Positions 6,419 to 13,392 of a DNA stretch of 13,476 bases are shown piece by piece (position 1 is the first letter of the stretch; each line of letters opens with the position of its first letter). The DNA lies in assembly GCA_028711795.1 (NCBI GenBank), contig JAQTRN010000009.1:1-13476 (forward strand), given 5' to 3'. The translations under genes and the position numbers were made by a program. The stretch comes from Dehalococcoidales bacterium (lineage in GTDB: Bacteria > Chloroflexota > Dehalococcoidia > Dehalococcoidales > JAQTRN01). The notes under the pieces are model-generated. The model was given only the letters and a program-made list of their open reading frames with translations. It was not told the DNA's origin and did not search any database.

Positions 6419-8383
6419 GTGACGATCAGAAAACCGCTCTGGGAACCGTCCCCGGAGCGACGGCAGCAGGCTAATATGACCCGGTTTATCGACTTTGTCA
6501 ATAAGAAGTACGGTCTGGCTATAGGTTCCTATGACGAGTTGTATGAGTGGTCAGTCAACCAGATTCCCGACTTCTGGGGGGCAGTGTGGGACTTCGGCGG
6601 TATCAGGTCCAGCCGGCAGTACGATCAGGTGGTTGACGATCTGCCCAGATTTCCCGGGGCAAAGTGGTTCCCCGGGGCCAGACTGAACTTCGCCGAAAAC
6701 CTCTTAAGATATCGGGATGACCATACCGCTTTCATCTTTAAGGGGGAGAGGCAAAAATCGGCCCGGATGAGTTATGCCGAACTCTATCGGACGGTGGCCC
6801 GATTAGCCAAAGCCCTGCGGGATACCGGGGTTAGCCCAGGCGACCGGGTGGCGGCTTATATGCCTAACCTGATGGAAACCGCCATCGCTATGCTGGCTAC
6901 CATGGCGGTGGGCGCTATCTGGTCGTCGTGCGCTACGGACCTCGGCAAGCAGGCAGTGCTCGACCGCTTCGAACAGATCGGCCCCAAAGTGCTGTTCACC
7001 GTTGATGGTTATTTCTACAAAGGGAAAGGTTTTGATTCTCTGGCTAATGCCGCCGGGATTGCCCAGGGTATATCTTCTCTGAAAAAGGTGATAGTCGTTG
7101 GCTATAAGGAAGAAAAACCGGATATCAGCGCGGTCTCGAAGGCGGTCTTATGGTCGGACTTTCTGGTGCAGGAGGCCGCTCCCGAAATCAAATTTGAACA
7201 GTTGCCTTTCGATTCCCCCGCTCTGATCATGTTTTCCTCGGGAACCACGGGTAAGCCAAAATGTATCGTTCAGGGCGCCGGGGTTTTTATCAACCATCTA
7301 AAAGAGCTGGTGTTCCACTCCGACCTGAAACGGCCGGATGTTATCTTTTATATCACCACCTGTAGCTGGATGATGTGGAACTGGCTGCTCAGCTCTCTGG
7401 CAGTGGGTGCTACCATCGTCTTGTTTGATGGCAACCCGAACTACCCGGACGCTGGCGCCATGTGGCAGTTGGTACAGGACGAGAAGGTAACCATTTTCGG
7501 GGTCAGCGCCAGTTACCTCAATTTCCTGCGGAGCCAGGGCGTCAAGCCGGGAAAGCAATACAATCTTGTATCGTTGCGCGAGATATCCCAGACCGGCTCG
7601 TCCCTTTCGGCTGAGGGATTCGAGTACGTATACCAGTCGATCAAGAATGACCTGCACTTTAACTCTATCTCCGGCGGGACCGATATCAATGGCTGTTTCG
7701 CCATCGGTAGCCCGACCCTGCCGGTGTACGCCGGTGAGCTGCAGAGAGCGGGGTTGGGGATGAAGGTCAGGTGCTATGATGAGAAGGGGAAGCCGGTACA
7801 CGACCGGATGGGAGAGCTGGTCTGCGAGGCGCCGGCGCCCTCGATGCCGCTTTGCTTCTGGAATGACCCTGACGGTAAGAAGTACCATGAAGCCTATTTT
7901 AGCGTCTACCCCGGTGTCTGGCGTCATGGCGACCACATCATTATCCACAGTGATACTAAAGGAATAACTATTCTCGGGCGTTCCGATGCCGTTATCAAAC
8001 CTTCCGGCGTGCGTATCGGTACTGCGGAGATATATAACGAAGTGGAGAAACTACCTGAGATTGCGGATAGCCTGGCGATTGGCCAGGAGTGGCGGGGAGA
8101 CCAGAGGGTCATACTATTTGTCAAAATGTCTTCAGGCTGCCGCCTGAGCGATGAGCTAAAGAGTAAAATCAGGGAGACGCTTCGCCGCAACGCTTCCCCG
8201 CGGCATGTTCCCGCCAAGATTATTGAGGTGCCGGACATCCCCTATACCCTCAATACGAAGAAAGTGGAGGTAGCCGTCACCAATATCATACATGGCCGAC
8301 CGGTCTCTAATCGGGACGCTTTGATTAACCCGGAATCGCTGGACTTTTACGCGGGTAATATCCTCGAGTTGCAGAGTGACTGA
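6419..8383 (+). CDS. Acetoacetyl-CoA synthetase (acetoacetate-CoA ligase)
   Basis: This is an ANL-superfamily enzyme that activates acetoacetate with ATP and CoA to acetoacetyl-CoA, AMP and PPi in the cytosol. At 654 residues it has the usual length for the family. It opens with the family's N-terminal pattern (KPLWEPSPER...NMTRFIDFV), has the ATP-binding loop FSSGTTGKPK (about residues 272-281), the diagnostic SGGTDINGCF...PTLPVYAGELQ region, the GRSDAVIKPSGVRIGTAEIY hinge region, and the C-terminal PYTLNTKKVEVAV in which K614 matches the catalytic lysine. I chose the GTG at 6419 because AAGGAGGG lies just upstream and the protein aligns from there. A TTG at 6401 in the same frame is an alternative that would add six residues. 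It follows the ADC-like gene closely and very likely shares its transcript. Confidence 0.92.
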   Translation: MTIRKPLWEPSPERRQQANMTRFIDFVNKKYGLAIGSYDELYEWSVNQIPDFWGAVWDFGGIRSSRQYDQVVDDLPRFPGAKWFPGARLNFAENLLRYRDDHTAFIFKGERQKSARMSYAELYRTVARLAKALRDTGVSPGDRVAAYMPNLMETAIAMLATMAVGAIWSSCATDLGKQAVLDRFEQIGPKVLFTVDGYFYKGKGFDSLANAAGIAQGISSLKKVIVVGYKEEKPDISAVSKAVLWSDFLVQEAAPEIKFEQLPFDSPALIMFSSGTTGKPKCIVQGAGVFINHLKELVFHSDLKRPDVIFYITTCSWMMWNWLLSSLAVGATIVLFDGNPNYPDAGAMWQLVQDEKVTIFGVSASYLNFLRSQGVKPGKQYNLVSLREISQTGSSLSAEGFEYVYQSIKNDLHFNSISGGTDINGCFAIGSPTLPVYAGELQRAGLGMKVRCYDEKGKPVHDRMGELVCEAPAPSMPLCFWNDPDGKKYHEAYFSVYPGVWRHGDHIIIHSDTKGITILGRSDAVIKPSGVRIGTAEIYNEVEKLPEIADSLAIGQEWRGDQRVILFVKMSSGCRLSDELKSKIRETLRRNASPRHVPAKIIEVPDIPYTLNTKKVEVAVTNIIHGRPVSNRDALINPESLDFYAGNILELQSD

Positions 8384-8436
8384 AGCCATGTTGTGGAGCA
8401 TTATGGGGTAGACTGATAGTCTCAGGAGAAGATAAG

Positions 8437-9009
8437 ATGAGTGCCAAAAAGGTACTGGTCGTGATGGGGAGTCCCCGGAAGAATGGCAATAGCGTGATTC
8501 TGGCCAAGAGCGTGGCGAAAGGGGCCACAGCCGCCGGCGGCGAGGTCGAAAGTTTCTATCTTCACCAGATGAATATTAAGCCCTGCGACGCTTGTGACGC
8601 GTGCCAGGGGGAGAATAGCCAGGGATGCATCATTAACGATGATATGCAGATTTTGTACCCCAAATTACGTCAGGCCGATGCGCTGGTTATCGCCAGCCCC
8701 GTTTACTGGTTTACCGTGGCCGCCCAGACCAAGCTCTTTCTGGACCGTATTTATGCTTTGGAGGGTTCTTCGGGGAACGTGTTGCAGGGTAAGCGGATCG
8801 GTATTGTGCTGACTTATGGGGACTCGGACCCCTTCAATTCCGGCGCCGTGAATGCGCTACGCACTTTTCAGGACGCCTTCAATTACATCGGCGCCCCTAT
8901 CGTGGGTATGGTCTACGGCAGCGCCTTGAAGGCAGGCGATATTAAGCAAAACCGTGATTTGATGGCCAAGGCCCGCGAGCTAGGCCGGCAGTTGGTGGCT
9001 GGAGAGTGA
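8437..9009 (+). CDS. Flavodoxin-fold NAD(P)H:FMN reductase / iron-sulfur flavoprotein-like
   Basis: This 190-residue flavodoxin-like protein would carry FMN and move electrons in the cytosol. The FMN phosphate loop GSPRKNGNS is at 11-19, and the conserved SPVYWFTVAAQTKLFLDR block marks the NADPH-dependent FMN reductase family. Four cysteines (C50, C53, C56, C64) form CX2CX2CX7C, compatible with the compact 4Fe-4S motif of archaeal-type iron-sulfur flavoproteins and followed by INDDM. Many relatives carry similar Cys patterns without a proven cluster, so FeS binding is inference. AGGAG at 8424-8428 sets the ATG. A small hairpin AGACT-GAT-AGTCT (8410-8422) sits directly before that site. The gene follows the synthetase by 53 bp and probably belongs to the same operon; its link to acetoacetate metabolism is not obvious. 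Confidence 0.85.
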   Translation: MSAKKVLVVMGSPRKNGNSVILAKSVAKGATAAGGEVESFYLHQMNIKPCDACDACQGENSQGCIINDDMQILYPKLRQADALVIASPVYWFTVAAQTKLFLDRIYALEGSSGNVLQGKRIGIVLTYGDSDPFNSGAVNALRTFQDAFNYIGAPIVGMVYGSALKAGDIKQNRDLMAKARELGRQLVAGE

Positions 9010-9028
9010 TAGGGCGCGAGTCAGCGGA

Positions 9029-10138
9029 CTAGAAGTCTATTACAAACCGCCCATTTTGATATATCACTTCATCGTCCACCCGTATTTCACCGCCGGAGCG
9101 CAGGTCGCAAATCATATCCCAGTGAATGGCGGATTCATTTTTGCTGCCGCTCTCCGGGTAACCGGCGCCTAATGCCAGGTGACAACTGCCATTTATCTTC
9201 TCATCGAAGAGTATTTCACGCGTAAAACGGTTGATGCCCTCATTAGTCCCGATGGCGAATTCGCCGACAAAACGCGCCCCAGCATCAGTGTCCAGAGTCT
9301 TGTTAAGAAAAGCCTCGTTTTTCTCGGCGCTGGCCTTGACTACTTTCCCCTGTTCGAACCATAGCCGGACGCCGCTGACCTCCCGACCTCCGTAGATGGC
9401 GGGATACGAGAAACAGACATGCCCTTCCAGACTATCCTCGACTGGTCCGGTGTAGACCTCACCATCGGGCATGTTGTAATGGCCATCGCAGTTGATAAAG
9501 GTACGCCCGGAAATACTGAAGTGAAGGTTAGTATCCGGGCCTTTCAGATGTATCCGGGTCTTGCCCTTGAGCCAGTCCACGATTCTTTGCTGGCGGGCAG
9601 AGAACCGCTGCCAGTACCCCACCGGGTCATCCATATCCGGCAGGCAGGCGCCATAGACGAAGTCTTCATATTCAGCGAGGCCCATCTCGGCGTCCTGGGC
9701 GAGGGCGTTGGTGGGAAAAGGGGCCACTACCCAGCGCAGTTCACCGGCAGCCGAGCGACGCATGAAGGTGCGCATTAACTCTGTCCGTGCCTGCTGCTGC
9801 ATGACTATCTTAGCCGGGTCGACATTGCTCAAGGCCCGGGTATTGCTTTCGGCGAGTATGGAGAACCGGACGTCGTAAATCTCCGTAATTAACTCAACCG
9901 GCTTCGGTACATGCCGTAACTGTTGCTCAGTGGCATAACGGAAGAATATTTCCTCAATGCCCGGCAGTGAGATCATGGTGAGTGGGTACCCTCCTGCCTT
10001 TAATGTCCGGGCATAGATTTCCTTGAGTAGCGGTTCAGCGATGGCGCTGCCATTGATGACGATACGGTCGTCGGGGCGCACGCCTACCGAATAGTCCACC
10101 AGTACCTGGGCGAGCTTCTCGATCCTGGGGTCAGCCAT
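9029..10138 (-). CDS. M29-family metallo-aminopeptidase
   Basis: This 369-residue cytosolic aminopeptidase (AmpS/AmpT/PepS group) releases N-terminal amino acids from peptides using a two-metal centre. The start MADPRIEKLAQVLVDYSVGV is typical of the family. Expected metal ligands are visible: E227 in MPDGEVYTGP, E293 in GEFAIGTN, H320 in CHLALG, and H339 and D341 in IHWDMICD. The 66-residue step between the two glutamates and the HxD pair agree with what I recall of the Thermus enzyme. AAGGAGAT lies 5-6 nt before the ATG. It converges on the flavoprotein gene with only 19 bp between stops and no visible terminator, and diverges from rlmB. Its natural substrate cannot be read from sequence. 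Confidence 0.93.
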   Translation of the reverse strand: MADPRIEKLAQVLVDYSVGVRPDDRIVINGSAIAEPLLKEIYARTLKAGGYPLTMISLPGIEEIFFRYATEQQLRHVPKPVELITEIYDVRFSILAESNTRALSNVDPAKIVMQQQARTELMRTFMRRSAAGELRWVVAPFPTNALAQDAEMGLAEYEDFVYGACLPDMDDPVGYWQRFSARQQRIVDWLKGKTRIHLKGPDTNLHFSISGRTFINCDGHYNMPDGEVYTGPVEDSLEGHVCFSYPAIYGGREVSGVRLWFEQGKVVKASAEKNEAFLNKTLDTDAGARFVGEFAIGTNEGINRFTREILFDEKINGSCHLALGAGYPESGSKNESAIHWDMICDLRSGGEIRVDDEVIYQNGRFVIDF

Positions 10139-10200
10139 GTTTTATCTCCTTCCCGTGCGATTTACTCTCGTGCAGTATTGCCTGGGGTTGATTGAATGAC

Positions 10201-10209
10201 AGTATAACA
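10201..10209 (-). promoter_or_regulatory. Extended -10 promoter for the aminopeptidase
   Basis: On the - strand, TGT directly precedes TATACT (10206-10201), giving the TGnTATAAT-like extended -10 form. No recognisable -35 box sits 17 nt further up (the region is C-rich), which fits extended -10 promoters. Transcription would start near 10194, about 55 nt before the ATG. Confidence 0.5.
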
Positions 10210-10243
10210 CAGGGTGGTGGGGTTGGGTGGTATGTATTGTGTG

Positions 10244-10264
10244 GTGAGCGACATTTGTCGCCAC
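10244..10264. promoter_or_regulatory. Dyad overlapping the rlmB -35 box
   Basis: The arms GCGACA (10248-10253) and TGTCGC (10256-10261) are exact reverse complements around TT. Beyond one extra A (10247), the flanks GTG (10244-10246) and CAC (10262-10264) also pair, giving nine matched pairs. The right arm covers the proposed -35 hexamer of rlmB (10255-10260). It could be an operator; the short loop and lack of a proper T-run argue against a terminator. Confidence 0.4.
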
Positions 10265-10283
10265 TCATGTTTTCCGGTAGAAT
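10255..10283 (+). promoter_or_regulatory. Promoter for rlmB
   Basis: TTGTCG (10255-10260), exactly 17 nt, then TAGAAT (10278-10283). The -10 hexamer matches five of six bases and the -35 four of six. Transcription would begin near 10290, leaving a leader of about 28 nt that contains the ribosome site GAAGG (10308-10312). Confidence 0.5.
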
Positions 10284-10318
10284 GGAAGCCCAACTATGAG
10301 ATTATATGAAGGTAGATG

Positions 10319-11095
10319 ATGGCAGATATTATCGAAGGTAGGAATCCGGTAATCGAGGCGCTGAAGGCAGGTCGCCCCATCAATAAGATAACGCTGGTCA
10401 GTAACTTCGAACGAGGGGCGGCCATCTCCGAAATACTGCGCCTGGCCTGGGAAAAAGGAATTCCGGTGGAATACGTCCCGCGGTATGTGCTGGATAAACA
10501 GAGTACCACCCGGGCACATCAGGGGGTAATGGCCTTTGCCGCCGCTAAGGGATATGTTACCCTGGACGACCTGTTTTCTATCTCCAGAGAAAAGAATGAG
10601 TCGCCTTTCTATGTTGTCCTCGATGGAATTGAAGACCCGCAAAATCTGGGGTCGGTCCTGAGAACGGCTGAGGCCAGTGGTGTTCACGGCGTTATTATCC
10701 GTTCGAGGAGGGCCGTGGGTCTAACGGCGGCGGTGGTGAAAGCCTCTGCCGGTGCGGTGGAGTACGTCCCTGTGGCCAGAGTACCCAATATTCCGGCAGT
10801 GATCACTGCTTTGAAAAACAATAATGTCTGGGTCATCGGCGTTGATAGCGCCGGGGCGGTGGAGTATACCGGGGCTGACTTCAAACCAGCAACGGCCATC
10901 GTCATCGGGGGTGAGGGTAAGGGGGTATCATCATTGGTGAAGAAGAGGTGTGACTCTCTGGTGTCTATTCCCATGCGCGGGCAAATTACCTCACTCAACG
11001 CCTCGGTAGCGGCGGCGCTGGTAATGTACGAGGTGTTCCGACAGAGAAGGTCGGATGACGGCTCGGAGACACTCGCCCGGGATGTGCCAGATTGA
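10319..11095 (+). CDS. rlmB: 23S rRNA 2'-O-methyltransferase, SpoU/TrmH family (RlmB-type)
   Basis: This SPOUT-class methyltransferase of 258 residues would use S-adenosylmethionine to methylate a guanosine ribose, in the RlmB case G2251 of 23S rRNA. The N-terminal substrate-binding domain begins IIEGRNPVIEAL. The three SpoU motifs are clear: motif 1 DPQNLGSVLRTAEA (about 10636-10677), motif 2 GGEGKGVS (about 10907-10930) and motif 3 SIPMRGQITSLNASVAAAL, which with motif 2 forms the knotted SAM site. Two ATGs stand in tandem (10316, 10319); I take the second because GAAGG is 6 nt before it and only 3 nt before the first. Relatives in this family methylate other rRNA or tRNA sites, so the exact target is inferred from length and the IxGRNPV start. 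The gene stop overlaps the -35 box of the next promoter. Confidence 0.92.
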   Translation: MADIIEGRNPVIEALKAGRPINKITLVSNFERGAAISEILRLAWEKGIPVEYVPRYVLDKQSTTRAHQGVMAFAAAKGYVTLDDLFSISREKNESPFYVVLDGIEDPQNLGSVLRTAEASGVHGVIIRSRRAVGLTAAVVKASAGAVEYVPVARVPNIPAVITALKNNNVWVIGVDSAGAVEYTGADFKPATAIVIGGEGKGVSSLVKKRCDSLVSIPMRGQITSLNASVAAALVMYEVFRQRRSDDGSETLARDVPD

Positions 11096-11120
11096 CTTTT
11101 GTCCAGGCCGATGTTATGCT
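11092..11120 (+). promoter_or_regulatory. Promoter of the btu unit
   Basis: TTGACT (11092-11097), exactly 17 nt, then TATGCT (11115-11120) preceded by TGT, which gives an extended -10. The -35 matches five of six bases. It overlaps the rlmB stop codon (11093-11095) and would start transcription near 11127, just before the riboswitch. Confidence 0.7.
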
Positions 11121-11130
11121 AGAGACAATT

Positions 11131-11262
11131 GAATAGGCCAGGGTGCCCGAGCGCAAGCGAGGGCTTAAATGGAAAGCAAGTCCGGTGAGAATCCGGCACA
11201 GTTCCGCCTACTGTATCTGAGAGCTTTGCTCGTCAGAAGTCAGAACGCCAGCCTTCATCTAT
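11131..11262 (+). promoter_or_regulatory. Cobalamin riboswitch aptamer
   Basis: This leader RNA matches the cobalamin aptamer in order: an entry stem with GGTGCC, an arm GAGCGCAAGCGAGGGC, the conserved core GTCCGGTGAGAATCCGGCA (about 11180-11199), CAG-TTCCGCCTA-CTG forming stem-loop 5 (about 11199-11213), and the B12 box AGTCAGAACGCCAGCC (11238-11253). It lies between an extended -10 promoter and an intrinsic terminator, upstream of corrinoid transporter genes, so it most likely shuts off btuCD when adenosyl- or another cobalamin is plentiful. The borders are approximate; the identity is secure. Confidence 0.93.
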
Positions 11263-11298
11263 AGCCTCCGCGGAGATGGGGGGGAAACTAGGATTTAG

Positions 11299-11332
11299 AA
11301 TCCCCTTGTTCTGCTAACGAGGGGATTTTTTG
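11299..11332 (+). terminator. Riboswitch-controlled intrinsic terminator
   Basis: A 12-bp stem with one G-U pair is formed by AATCCCCTTGTT (11299-11310) and AACGAGGGGATT (11316-11327) around the loop CTGCT. Its 3' arm runs into an unbroken six-T tract (11326-11331). It sits 37 nt after the aptamer and about 43 nt before btuC. Upstream G-rich sequence (11278-11285) and GGATT (11291-11295) can each pair with the 5' arm, so an antiterminator is available. Confidence 0.9.
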
Positions 11333-11374
11333 TTGTCGTGGTAAGTAGTCAGCGGTCCTTGATCGAGAAAGAGA

Positions 11375-12430
11375 ATGCCAGGTAAAACGAAACACACTAA
11401 CCGACTGGGCCTAATCCTGTTGTTGTGCGGGATCCTGTTGGTCTCGCTACTGGTGGCCAGCACATTCGGGGCAGTGACCATTCCTCTATCGGATATTGTG
11501 AAGATGGTCCTGAAGAAGTTGGCTGTTTTTGATTTGCCGACTGCCTGGAGCGCTGCGGAGGAGACAATTATCTTTCAGATCCGGCTTCCCCGTGTCATCG
11601 GGGGTGCTTTAGTCGGGGCCGCGCTGACCACCGCCGGCGTACTCTTTCAGGGATTACTGCGTAATCCGATGGCTGACCCCTATATCATCGGTACCTCAGC
11701 CGGCGCTGCCCTGGGGGCAGCCATTGCCATGATATTGCCGATTAGTGTTAGCCTTATCGGATTTGGGCTGGTGCCGCTGGCGGCGTTTGCCGGCGCTCTG
11801 GCCACAGTATTCCTGGTCTATAGCCTGGCCCGCATCGGTAATAAAACACCTATCATTAGCCTGCTTCTGGCCGGATTTGTCATCAGCGCGCTGCTGGCGG
11901 CGGTCATGTCCTTCATGATGTCGCTCAGCGACCGGCTTGGATTGAACCTCAAGGTGGTCTATTCGTTTTTGGTGGGGCATATCTCCGTCGCCAGTTGGGG
12001 GCAGCTAGCAGTTATCGCTCCGCTGGTCATCGGGGGTATCATCGGCGCCCGGTTCTTCGCTCTGCACTTGAATGCCTTTTCGCTGGGAGAAGAGGGGGCC
12101 GCTTACCTGGGTATCGAGGTGGAACGGGACAAAATGGCCATTCTGGTACTGGGGTCTCTGCTGACGGCGGCGGCGGTGTCTATCAGCGGTCTGGTAGGTT
12201 TTGTGGGACTGGTGGTCCCGCATGCGGTACGTCTGGTCCTGGGGCCGGACCATCGTCTGCTCTTACCAGCCGCGGCGCTGGTTGGGGCTTCTTTTCTGGT
12301 TATTGCTGACCTCTTGTCTCGCACTCTGCTCGCCCCGGTGGAAATCCCGGTCGGTGTGATTACGGCGATAATCGGCGCTCCCTTCTTCATCTATTTACTG
12401 AGGCGTACCAGGAAGGAGTATGCTCTTTGA
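11375..12430 (+). CDS. btuC: Cobalamin ABC transporter permease
   Basis: This FecCD/BtuC-family permease of 351 residues has the usual length and about ten membrane helices. It forms the channel of a type II ABC importer together with the ATPase encoded next. The first helix spans about residues 10-31. The family block RLPRVIGGALVGAAL...GLLRNPMADPYIIG, including the typical MADP motif, follows. The coupling region near the third quarter and the LVGFVGLVVPHAVRLVLGP motif match the family. The family also carries iron siderophores and haem; the cobalamin riboswitch directly upstream makes corrinoid the likely cargo. The ATG is the first possible start after an in-frame stop; its ribosome site is only a purine run (GAGAAAGAGA). 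It is followed by btuD with a 1-nt overlap. Confidence 0.92.
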   Translation: MPGKTKHTNRLGLILLLCGILLVSLLVASTFGAVTIPLSDIVKMVLKKLAVFDLPTAWSAAEETIIFQIRLPRVIGGALVGAALTTAGVLFQGLLRNPMADPYIIGTSAGAALGAAIAMILPISVSLIGFGLVPLAAFAGALATVFLVYSLARIGNKTPIISLLLAGFVISALLAAVMSFMMSLSDRLGLNLKVVYSFLVGHISVASWGQLAVIAPLVIGGIIGARFFALHLNAFSLGEEGAAYLGIEVERDKMAILVLGSLLTAAAVSISGLVGFVGLVVPHAVRLVLGPDHRLLLPAAALVGASFLVIADLLSRTLLAPVEIPVGVITAIIGAPFFIYLLRRTRKEYAL

Positions 12431-13266
12431 TGACCAGTCTGCAAGTCAGGGGAGTCTGTTTTTCCTACTCGAACGGCCTGGTCCTGCATAATGTCAACCT
12501 GGACATTGGGTCCGGTGAAATGGTGGCGCTAATCGGCCCCAATGGTTCTGGGAAGACCACGCTGGTCAAGCTAATCAGTGGCGTCCTGCAACCCCGTCGG
12601 GGTGAAATTTTGCTTGACGGTTATGATCTAAGTAGCCTGGACCGGAAACAGATCGCCCGGAATGTAGCCGTAGTGCCGCAGCAATTTCAGATACCCTTTG
12701 CCTTTACGGTTACTGATGTGGTGTTGCTGGGGCGGATCCCTTATCTCCGGGCTTTTGCTAAAGAAAGCGAAGCTGACCGGCGTTCAGTCGCCCGTGTCCT
12801 GGAGATTACCGGCATCAGGGAACTGGCCCGGCGTCGCTTTGATGAGTTAAGCGGCGGTGAGCGGCAAAAAGTCATCCTGGCAATGGCGCTGGCGCAGGAG
12901 ACCAGGATGCTACTGCTGGATGAGCCAACAGCCCATCTTGATGTCGCCCATCAGGTGGAGATTTTGGAACTGGTGAAGTCTTTGAACCGGGAGCGCGACC
13001 TCACTGTTATCGCGGCCATCCATGATCTTAATCTGGCCTCGCTTTACTTTGAGCGGTTAGTCCTGCTGAAGCAAGGTCGTATCCTGGCCGATGGCACACC
13101 GGTCCAGGTGTTGACTGAGAACAAAATAAGAGAGGCTTTTTCGACCTCAGTTGATGTGACCCGTCATCCCCTGACCGGAACCCCTCAGGTTGTGTTACTA
13201 CCTAGCGATTACTCAGGGCATCGGGACGGAGGCGTGCCGGTTATTCAGGCCGATCGCGAAGTATGA
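12430..13266 (+). CDS. btuD: Cobalamin ABC transporter ATPase
   Basis: This 278-residue ABC ATPase drives corrinoid import from the cytoplasmic face of the BtuC channel. All catalytic motifs are intact: Walker A GPNGSGKTT (36-44), Q-loop VVPQQ (81-85), signature LSGGERQ (140-146), Walker B LLLDE with E165, and switch H198 in AAIHDLNLAS. The start ATG shares its first base with the btuC stop (TGATG), which implies coupled translation. A TTG three bases earlier (12427) is better spaced from GGAAGGAG (12411-12418) and cannot be excluded. The last 25-30 residues form a short tail beyond the ATPase core, as in many BtuD/FhuC proteins. No periplasmic or lipoprotein binding subunit (BtuF) follows, so it must be encoded elsewhere. 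Confidence 0.93.
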   Translation: MTSLQVRGVCFSYSNGLVLHNVNLDIGSGEMVALIGPNGSGKTTLVKLISGVLQPRRGEILLDGYDLSSLDRKQIARNVAVVPQQFQIPFAFTVTDVVLLGRIPYLRAFAKESEADRRSVARVLEITGIRELARRRFDELSGGERQKVILAMALAQETRMLLLDEPTAHLDVAHQVEILELVKSLNRERDLTVIAAIHDLNLASLYFERLVLLKQGRILADGTPVQVLTENKIREAFSTSVDVTRHPLTGTPQVVLLPSDYSGHRDGGVPVIQADREV

Positions 13267-13353
13267 CGGTCTACCGGTAATAATTCTCGACGAACAAAGT
13301 CTGAATTGATTGTCATATTCGACTGCTTCGTATTGATCACCTCTCCAGTCTGG

Positions 13354-13382
13354 TAGACAAGACCAGGGATAGCAGTTATAAT
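13354..13382 (+). promoter_or_regulatory. Near-consensus promoter before the last gene
   Basis: TAGACA (13354-13359), exactly 17 nt, then a perfect TATAAT (13377-13382). This is the best -35/-10 pair in the window. Transcription would start about 13388-13390, only a few bases before the GTG at 13393. Confidence 0.7.
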
Positions 13383-13392
13383 CTCAGCTACT

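Noticed and set aside
7298..7948. Long open frame on the - strand inside the acetoacetyl-CoA synthetase gene
   Set aside because: It lies wholly antisense to a well-supported coding region, has no ribosome site or recognisable domain, and is expected by chance at this GC content.
8410..8422. Hairpin AGACT-GAT-AGTCT before the flavoprotein gene as a terminator
   Set aside because: The stem is only 5 bp, no T-run follows, and it abuts the ribosome site, so it is at most a minor translation-level element.
13267..13366. Small inverted pairs after btuD (CGGT-CT-ACCG; CTGGT...ACCAG) as a terminator or operator
   Set aside because: The stems are 4-5 bp with no T-run; the second lies within the next promoter, but the symmetry is too short to claim.
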